Positions 40,938 through 49,409 of a stretch of 64,000 bases of DNA are shown here, piece by piece. Source of the stretch: Comamonadaceae bacterium. Lineage in GTDB: Bacteria; Pseudomonadota; Gammaproteobacteria; Burkholderiales; Burkholderiaceae_C. The stretch covers positions 1-64,000 of the forward strand of contig JAIXXF010000038.1 in the NCBI GenBank assembly GCA_027490925.1. The letters are read 5' to 3'. Below the pieces are notes generated by a model that was not told the origin of the DNA, did not search any database, and worked only from the letters and a program-made list of their open reading frames with translations. Position 1 is the stretch's first letter, and each line of letters opens with the position of its first letter. The position numbers and the translations under genes are program-made.

Positions 40938-41011
40938 AAACGCCGACCACCCAAGGTGGCGGCCGGTCAATCAGGCCGAACAACGATCATCAACCCATGG
41001 AGACTTTCACC

Positions 41012-41887
41012 ATGACAACACTGACCCAACACCCCATCGTCCCCCGCGAGCGGCTGGACTTCGGCTTGGACGGCGACATCCCCCGTTATTGGCTTAACGG
41101 TGACGCGTTCAAGACGCGCTTTTTCGACGCCATGTCGACCTTCTTCCCCGAAGGTGAGCGTTTTTTCATCACCTGCGTGCGCGATTTCAAAGACCAGATC
41201 AAAGACCCGGCACTGCTGCAAGAAGTCAAGGACTTCACCCGGCAGGAAGGGCAGCACGGCATGGTGCACCGCCAGTTCAATAACCGCTTGAAAGACCAAG
41301 GCGTGCGCATGGACCGCATCGAGTCCCTGACCGTGTTCTGGTTGTTCAAGGTGTTGCGCGGTGTGTTCAGCCGCAAGACCACGCTGGCCATCACTGCGGC
41401 CTTCGAACACATGACCGCCCTGATGGCGCACGGCTTTGAAGAAGCCAAAGTATTGGAGCACGCGGACCCACGGATCCGTGCCATGTACACCTGGCACGCC
41501 ATTGAAGAGGTTGAGCACAAGGCGGTCGCCTTCGACGTGATGCAAAAGGTCGCCAAGGTGGGGTACTTCCGCCGGGTGCTGGCCCTGGCGGTGACCACGG
41601 TATTTTTCCCGATTGGGACGTTTATCGTGATCAACCGCATGCTCAAAGTGGACGGTTTCGGCTTGTTCCAGCGCCTGGGTATGATGGCCAAGGGCATTTG
41701 GTGGATGTACAAACCCGGCGGCCTCTACATGCCTATCCTTGGCCACTTCATGGCCTACTTCAAGCCTGGTTTCCACCCCTGGCAAATCGGTCAGATGGGC
41801 GGCTACGACGCCTGGCTTACCGCTTTCGAACGCACCGGCGATCCAGTCGCTGCAGGCAACGCCGCGCTGGCGGCCCAACCGGGCTGA
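41012..41887 (+). CDS. PF10118-family metal-dependent hydrolase-like protein (paralogue)
   Basis: 291-residue relative of the protein at 17426. Shared ligand regions: PEGERFFITCVRDFKDQI, FTRQEGQHGMVHRQFNNRL, FEHMTALMAHG and YTWHAIEEVEHKAVAFDVMQKV, which give Glu/His sites of a ferritin-like diiron type. A hydrophobic helix (YFRRVLALAVTTVFFPIGTFIVINRM) suggests membrane contact. ATG at 41012 has GGAGA 8 bases before it; the ATG at 40997 lies inside the Shine-Dalgarno stretch. It is controlled by its own sigma70 promoter with paired palindromes and ends at a strong terminator. Convergent with the AraC gene next to alkB. Confidence 0.82.
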   Translation: MTTLTQHPIVPRERLDFGLDGDIPRYWLNGDAFKTRFFDAMSTFFPEGERFFITCVRDFKDQIKDPALLQEVKDFTRQEGQHGMVHRQFNNRLKDQGVRMDRIESLTVFWLFKVLRGVFSRKTTLAITAAFEHMTALMAHGFEEAKVLEHADPRIRAMYTWHAIEEVEHKAVAFDVMQKVAKVGYFRRVLALAVTTVFFPIGTFIVINRMLKVDGFGLFQRLGMMAKGIWWMYKPGGLYMPILGHFMAYFKPGFHPWQIGQMGGYDAWLTAFERTGDPVAAGNAALAAQPG

Positions 41888-41907
41888 GCCCCGCGTTTTC
41901 GGCTGGC

Positions 41908-41935
41908 AAAAGGGGCCCGAGGGCCCCTTTTTTTT
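41908..41935. terminator. Rho-independent terminator (bidirectional)
   Basis: Stem AAAAGGGGCCC (41908-41918) with GGGCCCCTTTT (41921-41931), two-base loop, then T residues to 41935. It can serve the PF10118 gene from the left and the AraC gene from the right. Confidence 0.9.
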
Positions 41936-43002
41936 CATGACACTGCTGGCGCGGGGGGCGGTGATGCACCGGCTGCCCCCGACCGTGCCGCCCGGCGTGC
42001 GTCACTGGGCAGTTGACCGAACCACCGCTGGAACGTGCGACTAAAATTGGATGTGTCTTTGAAGCCCAAGAGCGCCGCCACCTGCTCGATCGGCAGGGTG
42101 GAATGGTGCAGATACAAGATCGCCCGCTGTTGCCGCGCCGAGTCAAGCAGCGCTTGGTAGCGGCTGCCTTCTTGCTGGAGATGCCGCATCAGGGTGCGCG
42201 CCGACAAACCGAAGCGGCTGGCCACCTCGGGCAGAGCCGGGTAGGCGCCCTCGCAATCGTTCAGCCAATCGAGCACCCGTTGGGTCAGCGGGCCCAGGGC
42301 CGCTTGGCGGGCCAATTGCTCGCATTGCGCCACGGCCAGGGCGTGGCCCTGAGCATCGCCAGTGAGGCAAGGCAGATGCAAAGTCGCGTCGTCAAGATGA
42401 ACCGCCAAATGCGCGTGACCGAACCGAAGTGTGCCGCGGTAGATGCGCTCCAATTCGGCGCGCCAGGGTGGCTCTGGGAACGGAAAATCGACTGCTGACG
42501 GCTGGTGCTGCGGGCCAACCACCGCCTCCATGACCTGCAACAAGGTGGCGAACACCATGCAGGTCACGAACTCACGCGAGCCGCCCAGGTCCACCACTTC
42601 TTCCAGACTGACGACTGCCCCGCCCGGCCCCTGTTGGTAGCCGTAGCGCACCGAGCCGAAACGCAAGGCGCCAAATCGCGCCACCGTTTGCAGGGCCTGC
42701 GCCAAATGGCGGCTGGTGACCACCGCGTAGCCGAGCGGTCCGTGCGCCGACGCCTGCACCGCGGCCCCCACCTCGATGCCCAGCCAGGGCTTGCCGCTGG
42801 CGGCCAACGCGACCGCGACGAGCCGGTTCACGCTGGCTTGGTCAATGGGCTCCTCTGACGTCGAAAGCACCGACCAAGGCGGCATGTGGGCGCGCAGCAG
42901 CACGGCATTCACGTCAATGCCCTGCGCCCGCAGGGTCAGGCACAGCATCCGCGCGTAGGTGGGGTGCACCGACGGCACTGGCAGGGGGTGCGGTGTGTTC
43001 AA
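41935..43002 (-). CDS. AraC-family transcriptional regulator (OruR/ArgR-like), next to alkB
   Basis: 355-residue regulator. The N-terminal 220 residues match the Arabinose_bd-type sensor (PF12625): SVNRLVAVALAASGKPWLGIEVGAAVQASAHGPLGYAVVTSRHLAQALQTVARFGALR. The C-terminal AraC helix-turn-helix pair is EVASRFGLSARTLMRHLQQEGSRYQALLDSARQQRAILYLHHSTLPIEQVAALLGFKDTSNFSRTFQRWFG. It is divergent from alkane monooxygenase alkB with 164 bases between starts, the same geometry as AraC-type alkane regulators such as AlkR of Acinetobacter; control of alkB is therefore inferred. Ligand unknown. Confidence 0.88.
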   Translation of the reverse strand: MNTPHPLPVPSVHPTYARMLCLTLRAQGIDVNAVLLRAHMPPWSVLSTSEEPIDQASVNRLVAVALAASGKPWLGIEVGAAVQASAHGPLGYAVVTSRHLAQALQTVARFGALRFGSVRYGYQQGPGGAVVSLEEVVDLGGSREFVTCMVFATLLQVMEAVVGPQHQPSAVDFPFPEPPWRAELERIYRGTLRFGHAHLAVHLDDATLHLPCLTGDAQGHALAVAQCEQLARQAALGPLTQRVLDWLNDCEGAYPALPEVASRFGLSARTLMRHLQQEGSRYQALLDSARQQRAILYLHHSTLPIEQVAALLGFKDTSNFSRTFQRWFGQLPSDARRAARSGAAGASPPPAPAVS

Positions 43003-43166
43003 GGGGCGAGACCTGTGGTTAACCCGAGTTTGGCGGGAAATGACGACTTTTTGACATTATGGGCGGTGTTCACCGCTGCGCCACCGCCAGACACTGAGAC
43101 CAACGCCAGACGCCCCCCCGGGGTCTGGTCGCCACTCCCCCACCACGCCGATCATCGGAGCCTGTC
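43003..43166. promoter_or_regulatory. Divergent control region of araC-type gene and alkB
   Basis: 164 bases. GCGGTGTTCACCGC (43063-43076) is a perfect 6-bp-arm palindrome. TTGACA at 43051 has no AT-rich -10 at normal spacing, which fits a promoter needing an activator such as the AraC-type protein. Confidence 0.45.
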
Positions 43167-44339
43167 ATGAGCACCCTGTCCGTACCGCCCGCCCCCCAAG
43201 AATGGCACGACAAACGCTGGTTGTGGCTGTTCAGCCCCGCCATTCCGTTGGTTTTCACCGGTTCGTTGGTCGCGTTCGCAGCGACTGGCCATTGGGCGTG
43301 GCTGATCGCAGCGCCCGCGTTCATCCACCTGATCATGCCGGTGCTCGACTGGGCCTTTGGCGAAGACTTCAGCAACCCCACCGAGGCGGCGGTGGAAGAA
43401 CTCGACAAAGACCTGTTTTACCGCCTGCTGGTGTGGGCGTATGTGCCGTCTCAACTGGGCGGCACGGTGCTGGGGGCTTGGCTGGCCGCGACCCACACCC
43501 TGCCGTGGTACGCCTACGTGGGCTTGGTGCTGACGGTGGGGTCGTTCAATGGCGTGGGCATTGGCACCGCGCATGAACTGGGCCACAAGCGTGAAAAGCT
43601 GGACCGCTGGCTGGCCAAGATCGCGCTTTCTCCCACGCTGTACGGCCATTTCTTTGTGGAACACAACCGCGGCCACCACCGCCGCGTGGCCACCCCAGAA
43701 GACCCGGCCAGCTCGCGCATGGGGGAAAGCTTCTGGGCCTTTCTGCCCCGCACCGTGTGGGGCAGCCTGCGGTCCGCCTGGGAACTGGAGAAAGGCCGTT
43801 TGAACCTGCAAGGCAAAAGCGTCTGGAACATCGGCAACGAAAACCTGCAGGCTTGGGCCATGAGCGTGGTGTTCTTTGGTGCCATGACCGCGTGGCTGGG
43901 ATGGCCCGTGCTTGGCTTTCTGCTGCTGCAAGGCCTGTACGGCGCCTCGATGCTAGAGGTGGTGAACTATGTGGAGCACTACGGCCTGCTCCGCGCCAAA
44001 GACACCAAAGGCCGCTATGTACGCTGCGAGCCAGAACACTCCTGGAACAGTAACCACATCGTGGGCAACATCATCCTGTACCACCTACAGCGCCACTCGG
44101 ACCACCACGCCCATCCGGCGCGGCGGTACCAAGCCCTGCGTCACTTTGCAGAGGCGCCACAACTTCCAAGCGGTTACGCCGCGATGATCACCGCCGCCTA
44201 TGTCCCGCCCCTGTGGTACTGGCTGATGGACCAGCGCGTGGTGCGCCACTATGGGGGTGACCTGTCGCGCATCAACATGCAGCCCAGCGCACGCCAGCGC
44301 TTGACCGCACGCTGGCAACCGGCGGACGCCACCGCCTGA
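43167..44339 (+). CDS. alkB: Alkane 1-monooxygenase (AlkB)
   Basis: Membrane diiron hydroxylase that oxidises the terminal methyl of alkanes to alcohols using rubredoxin electrons. 390 residues. All histidine boxes are present: HELGHK (136-141), EHNRGHHRR (165-173) and LQRHSDHHAHPARRY (about 311-325), plus the NYVEHYG motif that marks AlkB-type alkane hydroxylases. Hydrophobic helices lie before and between the boxes (WLWLFSPAIPLVFTGSLVAFAATGHWAWLIAAPAFIHLIMPVLDWAFG). No rubredoxin is encoded in the adjoining sequence, so it must come from elsewhere. ATG at 43167 with weak upstream Shine-Dalgarno. Confidence 0.95.
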   Translation: MSTLSVPPAPQEWHDKRWLWLFSPAIPLVFTGSLVAFAATGHWAWLIAAPAFIHLIMPVLDWAFGEDFSNPTEAAVEELDKDLFYRLLVWAYVPSQLGGTVLGAWLAATHTLPWYAYVGLVLTVGSFNGVGIGTAHELGHKREKLDRWLAKIALSPTLYGHFFVEHNRGHHRRVATPEDPASSRMGESFWAFLPRTVWGSLRSAWELEKGRLNLQGKSVWNIGNENLQAWAMSVVFFGAMTAWLGWPVLGFLLLQGLYGASMLEVVNYVEHYGLLRAKDTKGRYVRCEPEHSWNSNHIVGNIILYHLQRHSDHHAHPARRYQALRHFAEAPQLPSGYAAMITAAYVPPLWYWLMDQRVVRHYGGDLSRINMQPSARQRLTARWQPADATA

Positions 44340-44403
44340 GCGGCGGCCGCCGACCCGACAAAGCACCCATCGCCCGACCCCACCGTGCTCACCCCGGGCG
44401 CGC

Positions 44404-45240
44404 TCAGCCCCGCAAAGAGACAGGTGTGAGGGGCGCAGCCAGCGCCGTCACCTCGCCAATGGCTGCCGCCTGCGCATAGCCCGCCGCCCGCAACGCGTCC
44501 AGACACCTGGGCGCCTGATGCGCCGGGACACTGGCGAGCAAGCCCCCGGCGGTTTGCGGGTCGAACAGCAGCGCGAATCGGGGGTGCTGTGAGAAGGCTT
44601 GCGGGTTGTGGAGTGCGGCTTGGGTGCGCCGGTTGGCGGGCGCGAGCGAGCTCACCACCCCGGCCGCCAGGCAGGCCTCGGCGCCGTCCAGCACAGGCAA
44701 GGCCGCCAGGTCCAGCGTGACGCCGACCTGCGAGGCTTGGGCCATTTCCAGCATGTGGCCCAACAGGCCAAAGCCAGTGACGTCGGTGCAGGCCGTGACG
44801 CAGTGCCGCGCCAGCACCGCTGTGGCCGCTTGGTTGGACATCGCCATGCTGTCCAGCGCTAGATGCACCCAGCGGCCACGGAACTGTGGCAACCCGCTGG
44901 ACCTGGGGTGTGCGGCGAACAGGGTGCCGGTGCCCAGTGGCTTGGTGAGCAACAGCACGTCACCAGCCCGCAAACCGCCTTTGCGGGTGACGCCCGCCAG
45001 ATTGGCGTCCACCCAGGCGTTGATGGCAAACCCCAGCGTCAGCTCCTGCCCCTCCCCGGTGTGGCCACCCACCAGGGCGCAACCCGCGGCGTTCAGCACC
45101 TGCAGCGCCCCACTCAGAAGTTGGAACAACAGCTCTTGCACTTGGCGGTCCAGCCCGGGCGGTACCGTGACCACCGCAGTGGCCGACTGGGGTTGTGCAC
45201 CCATCGCGAAGACGTCGCCCAGGGCGTGGTTGGCAGCGAT
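44404..45240 (-). pseudogene. selD: SelD selenide, water dikinase, C-terminal part beyond amber stop
   Basis: In-frame continuation (279 codons) of the gene at 45241-46683 after an internal TAG. The sequence is a good SelD C-terminal half: IAANHALGDVFAMGAQPQSATAVVTVPPGLDRQVQELLFQLLSGALQVLNAAGCALVGGHTGEGQELTLGFAINAW, TDVTGFGLLGHMLEMAQAS, LFDPQTAGGLLASVPA. It could be re-initiated at the ATG at 45204, but that would omit the catalytic N-terminus. SelD makes selenophosphate from selenide and ATP, needed for selenocysteine or 2-selenouridine. Unless the stop is read through, the product is inactive. Confidence 0.8.
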
Positions 45241-45243
45241 CTA
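45241..45243 (-). other. In-frame amber (TAG) stop codon inside the FAD/SelD fusion gene
   Basis: On the minus strand the codons read GAC CCC TAC CGC TTC GGG TAG ATC GCT GCC AAC (DPYRFG-stop-IAAN). A CAG codon for Gln would fit the family and differs by one C to T change. The frame is intact on both sides. Confidence 0.9.
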
Positions 45244-46683
45244 CCCGAAGCGGTAGGGGTCGTCGATGAACGCACGGAAGAAGTCCACCGTTTGCACCAG
45301 CGCCTGACCCGGCGGCACGCGCATCACGGCGGCGTCATCGGGTGCGTCCAGCCCGATGAGCACGTCGTCGCGGACCAAGGGCTGCAACTGGGCGAGCGCC
45401 CGGGACAACACGCTGGCGCCCACCTTGGCGCCGCAGCCGCCGCAGCGCATGGCAACAGCCATCTGGGCTTGCTGGGATTCGTCGGCACTGAGCGGCAGCG
45501 CGGGCCGCACGGGTAACGGCGCTGGCATGGGCGGAAACACGCTGAAGCAGCGCATGAACCGCCGGTCGATGTGGTCTTTCCAGCGCCACACCCAGTCGCC
45601 CGCAAAGCCCACCCAGCGCCCGCGCGAGGCCACCGCGTGCCGATCGCCAGTGCTGATCAGCGCCAGCCATGTGCGCTGCGGCCGGTAGGGGCGCAGGGGC
45701 TCACCCCGCACCGCGCGGCGCAAGTTGTCGGCCAAGGGGCGGGCCATGCGCACGGCGAACACCCCGGCTTTTTCCAACGGTCGGTCCGTGAACGAGGCGA
45801 TGTCGCCCGCGGCGAACACGCGCGGGTCGCTGGTCTGGAGCTGCGCGTTGACCTGGATGAACCCGGTTGAATCGAGTGCGAGGCCCGTGTCTTGCAACCA
45901 GGCGGACCCACCGGCTTGCGTGACCCAAACCACCTCGTCCACCGCGAGATCGGTGCCGTCGCTCGCCCGCAGCCAGCCGGGTGCGAGATGGTTGACCTCG
46001 GCCTGCGTGTGCAGCGCCACACCGCGCTGCGCCAGCACCTGGGTGAAACGGCGGCGCACTGCCGGGTTGTGGGTCGGCATGACCTCGGCGTCGCGGGTGA
46101 ACAGGTGGAACACCGGGTCCAGCCCGGGGCGGTTCGCGGTCTTGAGCGCCTGTCGCAGCCGGTGCTGCATGGCCAGGGTCAACTCCACCCCGCCCGCACC
46201 GCCGCCCACCACCGCGACCCGCACGGGCGCGGCACTGGTCTGCGCACGGGCCAGCAAGGCCATCCAACGCTGGTTGAACTGGGGAATGGGTTTGACCGGC
46301 ACCGCGTGGGCCGCCCCGGTGACCGATGCCATCTGCGGCGTGGAGCCGATGTTGATGCTGCACCAGTCGAAAGCCACCGGCGGGCGTTCACGGCACAGCA
46401 CCTTGCCCACGGCCAGGTCCAGGCCCACCACCTCGGCGCGAAAAAAGCGTACGCCTGCGAAGGCGGCCAGTCGGGGCAGGTCGAACACCTCGTCGTAACC
46501 GTAGTGACCCGCGATGTAGCCCGGCAGCATGCCGGAGTACGGGGTGTCCACGGTGTTGCAAATCACGGTCAGCCGCACGCCTGGTTCGGGCCGCATGCCG
46601 AATGCGCGCAGCACCCCCACATGGCTGTGCCCGCCACCAACCAACACGATGTCGCGCAGCACCGGGGCATCAGGTGTGCGCAT
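45241..46683 (-). CDS. FAD-dependent NADH dehydrogenase-like/SelD fusion, truncated by amber stop
   Basis: 480 residues before the stop. Residues 1-360 form a type-II NADH dehydrogenase-like flavoprotein: LRDIVLVGGGHSHVGVLRAFG (FAD), VRVAVVGGGAGGVELTLAM (NAD) and RVFAAGDIASF (second FAD). From about 405 the SelD part starts with AVAMRCGGCGAKVGASVLSRALAQL, including the catalytic Cys and Lys, then VQTVDFFRAFIDDPYRFG, where the TAG falls. Such NADH-dehydrogenase/SelD fusions are known; here the SelD domain is cut in half. ATG at 46683 is preceded by GGGAG. It follows the nitronate monooxygenase-like gene by 20 bases. Confidence 0.8.
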   Translation of the reverse strand: MRTPDAPVLRDIVLVGGGHSHVGVLRAFGMRPEPGVRLTVICNTVDTPYSGMLPGYIAGHYGYDEVFDLPRLAAFAGVRFFRAEVVGLDLAVGKVLCRERPPVAFDWCSINIGSTPQMASVTGAAHAVPVKPIPQFNQRWMALLARAQTSAAPVRVAVVGGGAGGVELTLAMQHRLRQALKTANRPGLDPVFHLFTRDAEVMPTHNPAVRRRFTQVLAQRGVALHTQAEVNHLAPGWLRASDGTDLAVDEVVWVTQAGGSAWLQDTGLALDSTGFIQVNAQLQTSDPRVFAAGDIASFTDRPLEKAGVFAVRMARPLADNLRRAVRGEPLRPYRPQRTWLALISTGDRHAVASRGRWVGFAGDWVWRWKDHIDRRFMRCFSVFPPMPAPLPVRPALPLSADESQQAQMAVAMRCGGCGAKVGASVLSRALAQLQPLVRDDVLIGLDAPDDAAVMRVPPGQALVQTVDFFRAFIDDPYRFG

Positions 46684-46703
46684 GGAAGCGCTCCCGCTCG
46701 GCG

Positions 46704-47744
46704 TCACAGGCCACGGGCCAGTGCGGCGGTGACCTCGGCGGCGGGCACCGGGCGGCAACCGGACGCGTTCTGCCCTGCCCACAATGGGGAGAAGTCGTCC
46801 AGGCCCTGGGCTTCGGCCCGAGTGCGCAGCGGTGCGACGGCCGCTGTGGCCAAAGGGAACGCTGGGGCGGCGGCGTTGAGGGGGCCCAGCTCGCGCATGA
46901 CCCGGTTGACGATGCCGCGCGCCGGGCGGCCGCTGAACAGGTTGGTGAGCGCAGTGTGCGGGGCTGCCAGGCTTTGCAAGGCCGCGCGGTGCACCGCGCT
47001 GGTGGTGGCCTCTGGGCACAGCAGGTAGGCGGTGCCCACCTGCACCCCCGACGCCCCCAGGGCCATAGCCGCGCGCACGCCTTCGGCGTCGGCGATGCCC
47101 CCGGCGGCGATCACAGGACAACCCACGGCTCGGACGACCTGCGGCACCAGCGCCAGCGTGCCCAGTTGCGCCGTGAGCTCGTGGCTCAAGAAGTGGCCAC
47201 GGTGGCCACCCGCTTCCAGGCCCTGTGCGATCACCGCGTCGGCCCCGTGCTCGGCCAGCCACTGCGCTTCCGCCACCGTGGTGGCCGACGACAGCACGGT
47301 GGCGCCCCAGCCCTTGACGCGCGCCAGCAGGTCGGACGCTGGCAGACCGAAATGGAAGCTGACCACCGGCGGGCGAAAGGACTCGATCGCGTCACACACC
47401 GCGTGGCTGAACGGCGCCCGGCCTGGCCCGGCAACGATCTGGGTCGGGTCGATGCCGTGCTCGGCGTGGTAGGGGGCCAGGACTTCCCGCCAGCGGGCTT
47501 CTTGCGCGGGGTCGGGCACGGGCGGGGTGTGGCAAAAAAAATTGAGGTTGTATGGCCGGTCGGTCTGGCGGGTGATTGCGTTGAGCTCGGCTTGTATCCC
47601 CTCGGGGGTGAGCATGGCGCAAGGCAGTGAACCCAAGGCACCGGCGCGGCTGACCGCCACCGCCATGGCGCTGCCTTGAGCCCCCGCCATCGGGGCCTGA
47701 ATCAGCGGAAGGCGGGTGCCAAGCAGTCGGCTGAGCGGAGTCAT
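46704..47744 (-). CDS. Nitronate monooxygenase-like FMN protein
   Basis: 346-residue TIM-barrel flavoprotein of the nitronate monooxygenase/2-nitropropane dioxygenase family. It begins MTPLSRLLGTRLPLIQAPMAG and contains FHFGLPASDLLARVKGWGATVLSSATTVAEAQWLAEHGADAVIAQGLEAGGHRGHF and CPVIAAGGIADAEGVRAAMALGASGVQVGTAYL, the FMN phosphate site. The family also includes enzymes acting on unrelated compounds, so the name is by similarity. The ATG at 47744 is chosen because AGGAG lies 6 bases upstream; further in-frame ATGs at 47762, 47783 and 47792 lack this. A GCTC-N9-TAGC repeat overlaps the leader. Confidence 0.85.
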   Translation of the reverse strand: MTPLSRLLGTRLPLIQAPMAGAQGSAMAVAVSRAGALGSLPCAMLTPEGIQAELNAITRQTDRPYNLNFFCHTPPVPDPAQEARWREVLAPYHAEHGIDPTQIVAGPGRAPFSHAVCDAIESFRPPVVSFHFGLPASDLLARVKGWGATVLSSATTVAEAQWLAEHGADAVIAQGLEAGGHRGHFLSHELTAQLGTLALVPQVVRAVGCPVIAAGGIADAEGVRAAMALGASGVQVGTAYLLCPEATTSAVHRAALQSLAAPHTALTNLFSGRPARGIVNRVMRELGPLNAAAPAFPLATAAVAPLRTRAEAQGLDDFSPLWAGQNASGCRPVPAAEVTAALARGL

Positions 47745-47748
47745 TTTT

Positions 47749-47765
47749 GCTCCTGATTCCATAGC
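47749..47765. repeat. Dispersed repeat, GCTC-N9-TAGC
   Basis: GCTCCTGATTCCATAGC in the leader of the nitronate monooxygenase-like gene; read on the minus strand it is GCTA-N9-GAGC, including the AGGAG Shine-Dalgarno site of that gene. Confidence 0.4.
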
Positions 47766-47772
47766 ATAAGCG

Positions 47773-48906
47773 TCATATTTCATATGGGCCAATGGCCGAA
47801 TCCTCGTGGAACTGCCCGTGCAAAGCCCAAAACACGTGTTCTTGCACCAAATCGCTGGTGCCGCTGGCGCGCCTTTGCAACGCCGCGCGCCAGGCGTCGG
47901 CCTGGGCGGTGTGGGCGGCGCCGGAGCGGACCGCGCCGCGCAACGCGTTGCCCAGGGCCACGGCCACGTTGCGCAGCCAGCGCTCGTGGCCGATGCGCCG
48001 AATGGCCGTGCCTTCGGTGTGACGGAGAAACTCGTCCTCGCTCCAGGCCAGCAGCTCGACCAACGGGCGGCCGACGCGGTCCGAGCGGACGGCGAAGTCT
48101 GGCAGCGGGCTGCGCTGGGCGTACTTGTTCCACGGGCAAGCGAGTTGACAGTCGTCGCAACCGTAAATGCGGTTGCCCAAAAGCGGGCGCAGCGACACCG
48201 GGATCGGCCCGGCGTGCTCGATCGTCAGGTAAGAGATGCAGCGCCGCGCGTCCACCCGCTGTGGGCCAACGATGGCCTGGGTCGGGCACAGGTCCATGCA
48301 GGCGGTGCAGCTGCCGCAGTGGGCCGCCACGGGTTCGGTCTCGGGCAGGGCCAGGTCGGTGAAGATTTCTCCCAGAAAAAACATCGAACCGGCGTCGCGG
48401 TTCAGTACCAGCGTGTGTTTGCCGCGCCATCCCAGGCCGCTGCGGGTGGCCAGCTCGGCCTCCAGCACAGGGGCCGAGTCGGTGAACACCCTGTGACCAA
48501 ATGGGCCGACCTGCGCCGCGATGCGGTCCGCCAGCCGTTGCAGGCGGCTGCGCAGCACCTTGTGGTAGTCACGGCCGCGGGCGTAGAGCGACACCACACC
48601 CTCGTCCGCCTGCCGCAGCCGGTCGAACTCGATGGCCTGCCAGCCATCGGGCGTGTCGCGCGGCAGGTAGTCCATGCGCGCGGTGACCACGCTCACCGTG
48701 CCAGGCACCAGTTCGACCGGTCGGGCGCGGGCCAGACCGTGGCGGGCCATGTAGGCCATGCTGCCGTGGAACCCCTGCGCCAGCCAGGCGGTCAAACCGG
48801 GTTCGGCGGACGACAGGTCCACACCACTCACGCCGATTTGGGAGAATCCCAACTCATGGGCCCAAGCCCGAACCTGAGGTAGCAGTTGCAAACGGTTGAC
48901 AGTCAC
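47773..48906 (-). CDS. queG: Epoxyqueuosine reductase QueG
   Basis: Cobalamin/[4Fe-4S] enzyme for the last step of queuosine in tRNA. 377 residues with the N-terminal cobalamin domain (LPQVRAWAHELGFSQIGVSGVDLSSAEPGLTAWLAQGFHGSMAYMARHG), the VSLYARGRDYHKVLRSRLQRLADRI signature, and two Fe-S motifs: HCGSCTACMDLCPTQAIVG and YGCDDCQLACPWNKYA. No ATG fits; GTG at 48906 begins VTVNRLQLLPQVRAW. The gene is divergent from tsaE, their start regions overlapping by roughly 20 bases if the earliest tsaE start were used. Confidence 0.95.
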   Translation of the reverse strand: MTVNRLQLLPQVRAWAHELGFSQIGVSGVDLSSAEPGLTAWLAQGFHGSMAYMARHGLARARPVELVPGTVSVVTARMDYLPRDTPDGWQAIEFDRLRQADEGVVSLYARGRDYHKVLRSRLQRLADRIAAQVGPFGHRVFTDSAPVLEAELATRSGLGWRGKHTLVLNRDAGSMFFLGEIFTDLALPETEPVAAHCGSCTACMDLCPTQAIVGPQRVDARRCISYLTIEHAGPIPVSLRPLLGNRIYGCDDCQLACPWNKYAQRSPLPDFAVRSDRVGRPLVELLAWSEDEFLRHTEGTAIRRIGHERWLRNVAVALGNALRGAVRSGAAHTAQADAWRAALQRRASGTSDLVQEHVFWALHGQFHEDSAIGPYEI

Positions 48907-48927
48907 TGGCGCATTGTAGAAAGCGGC

Positions 48928-49407
48928 GTGTCGCCCACCACCACTTGGCACGATGAAGGCGACACCGCCGCGTTCGCGGCCCGCCTGGCCGCGCTGCCTG
49001 GCGTGCGCGACTGTCACATCACCCTGCACGGTGACCTCGGCGCGGGCAAAACCACGCTGGTGCGCCACCTGCTGGGCGCGCTGGGCGTGACGGGACGCAT
49101 CAAAAGTCCCACCTATGCGGTGGTCGAGCCGCACGAAGCACAGGGCGTGGCCGGTGGCCCGGCGCTGGCCATTTGGCACTTTGATTTTTACCGCTTCAAC
49201 GACCCGCAGGAGTGGGAAGACGCTGGCTTTCGCGAGCTGTTCGCCAGCCCAGGGTTGAAGCTGGTGGAGTGGCCCGACAAAGCCGGTGCGAAACTGCCGC
49301 CGCCCGACCTCGCCATCCACCTCGACACCCAGCCGAACCAGGTCCGCGCGGTTCGCCTACAGGCACACACTGCCGTAGGGATGCAACTGATCGAAGGGCT
49401 GGCTTGA
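48928..49407 (+). CDS. tsaE: tRNA threonylcarbamoyladenosine biosynthesis protein TsaE
   Basis: ATPase partner of TsaB/TsaD in t6A synthesis. 159 residues: HEDT-type start VSPTTTWHDEGDTAAFAARLAALPG, Walker A HGDLGAGKTTLVRHLLGALG, SPTYAVVEPHEA, and WHFDFYRFNDPQEWEDAGFRELFASPGLKLVEWPDKAG with the Trp/Glu signature. No ATG is available; GTG at 48928 is preferred over TTG at 48886, which would overlap the queG start. Immediately precedes amiC. Confidence 0.93.
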   Translation: MSPTTTWHDEGDTAAFAARLAALPGVRDCHITLHGDLGAGKTTLVRHLLGALGVTGRIKSPTYAVVEPHEAQGVAGGPALAIWHFDFYRFNDPQEWEDAGFRELFASPGLKLVEWPDKAGAKLPPPDLAIHLDTQPNQVRAVRLQAHTAVGMQLIEGLA

Positions 49408-49409
49408 AG

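Noticed and set aside
46684-47262. Upstream extension of the FAD/SelD frame
   Set aside because: It lies over the nitronate monooxygenase-like gene in another frame; the FAD motif starts right after the ATG at 46683.
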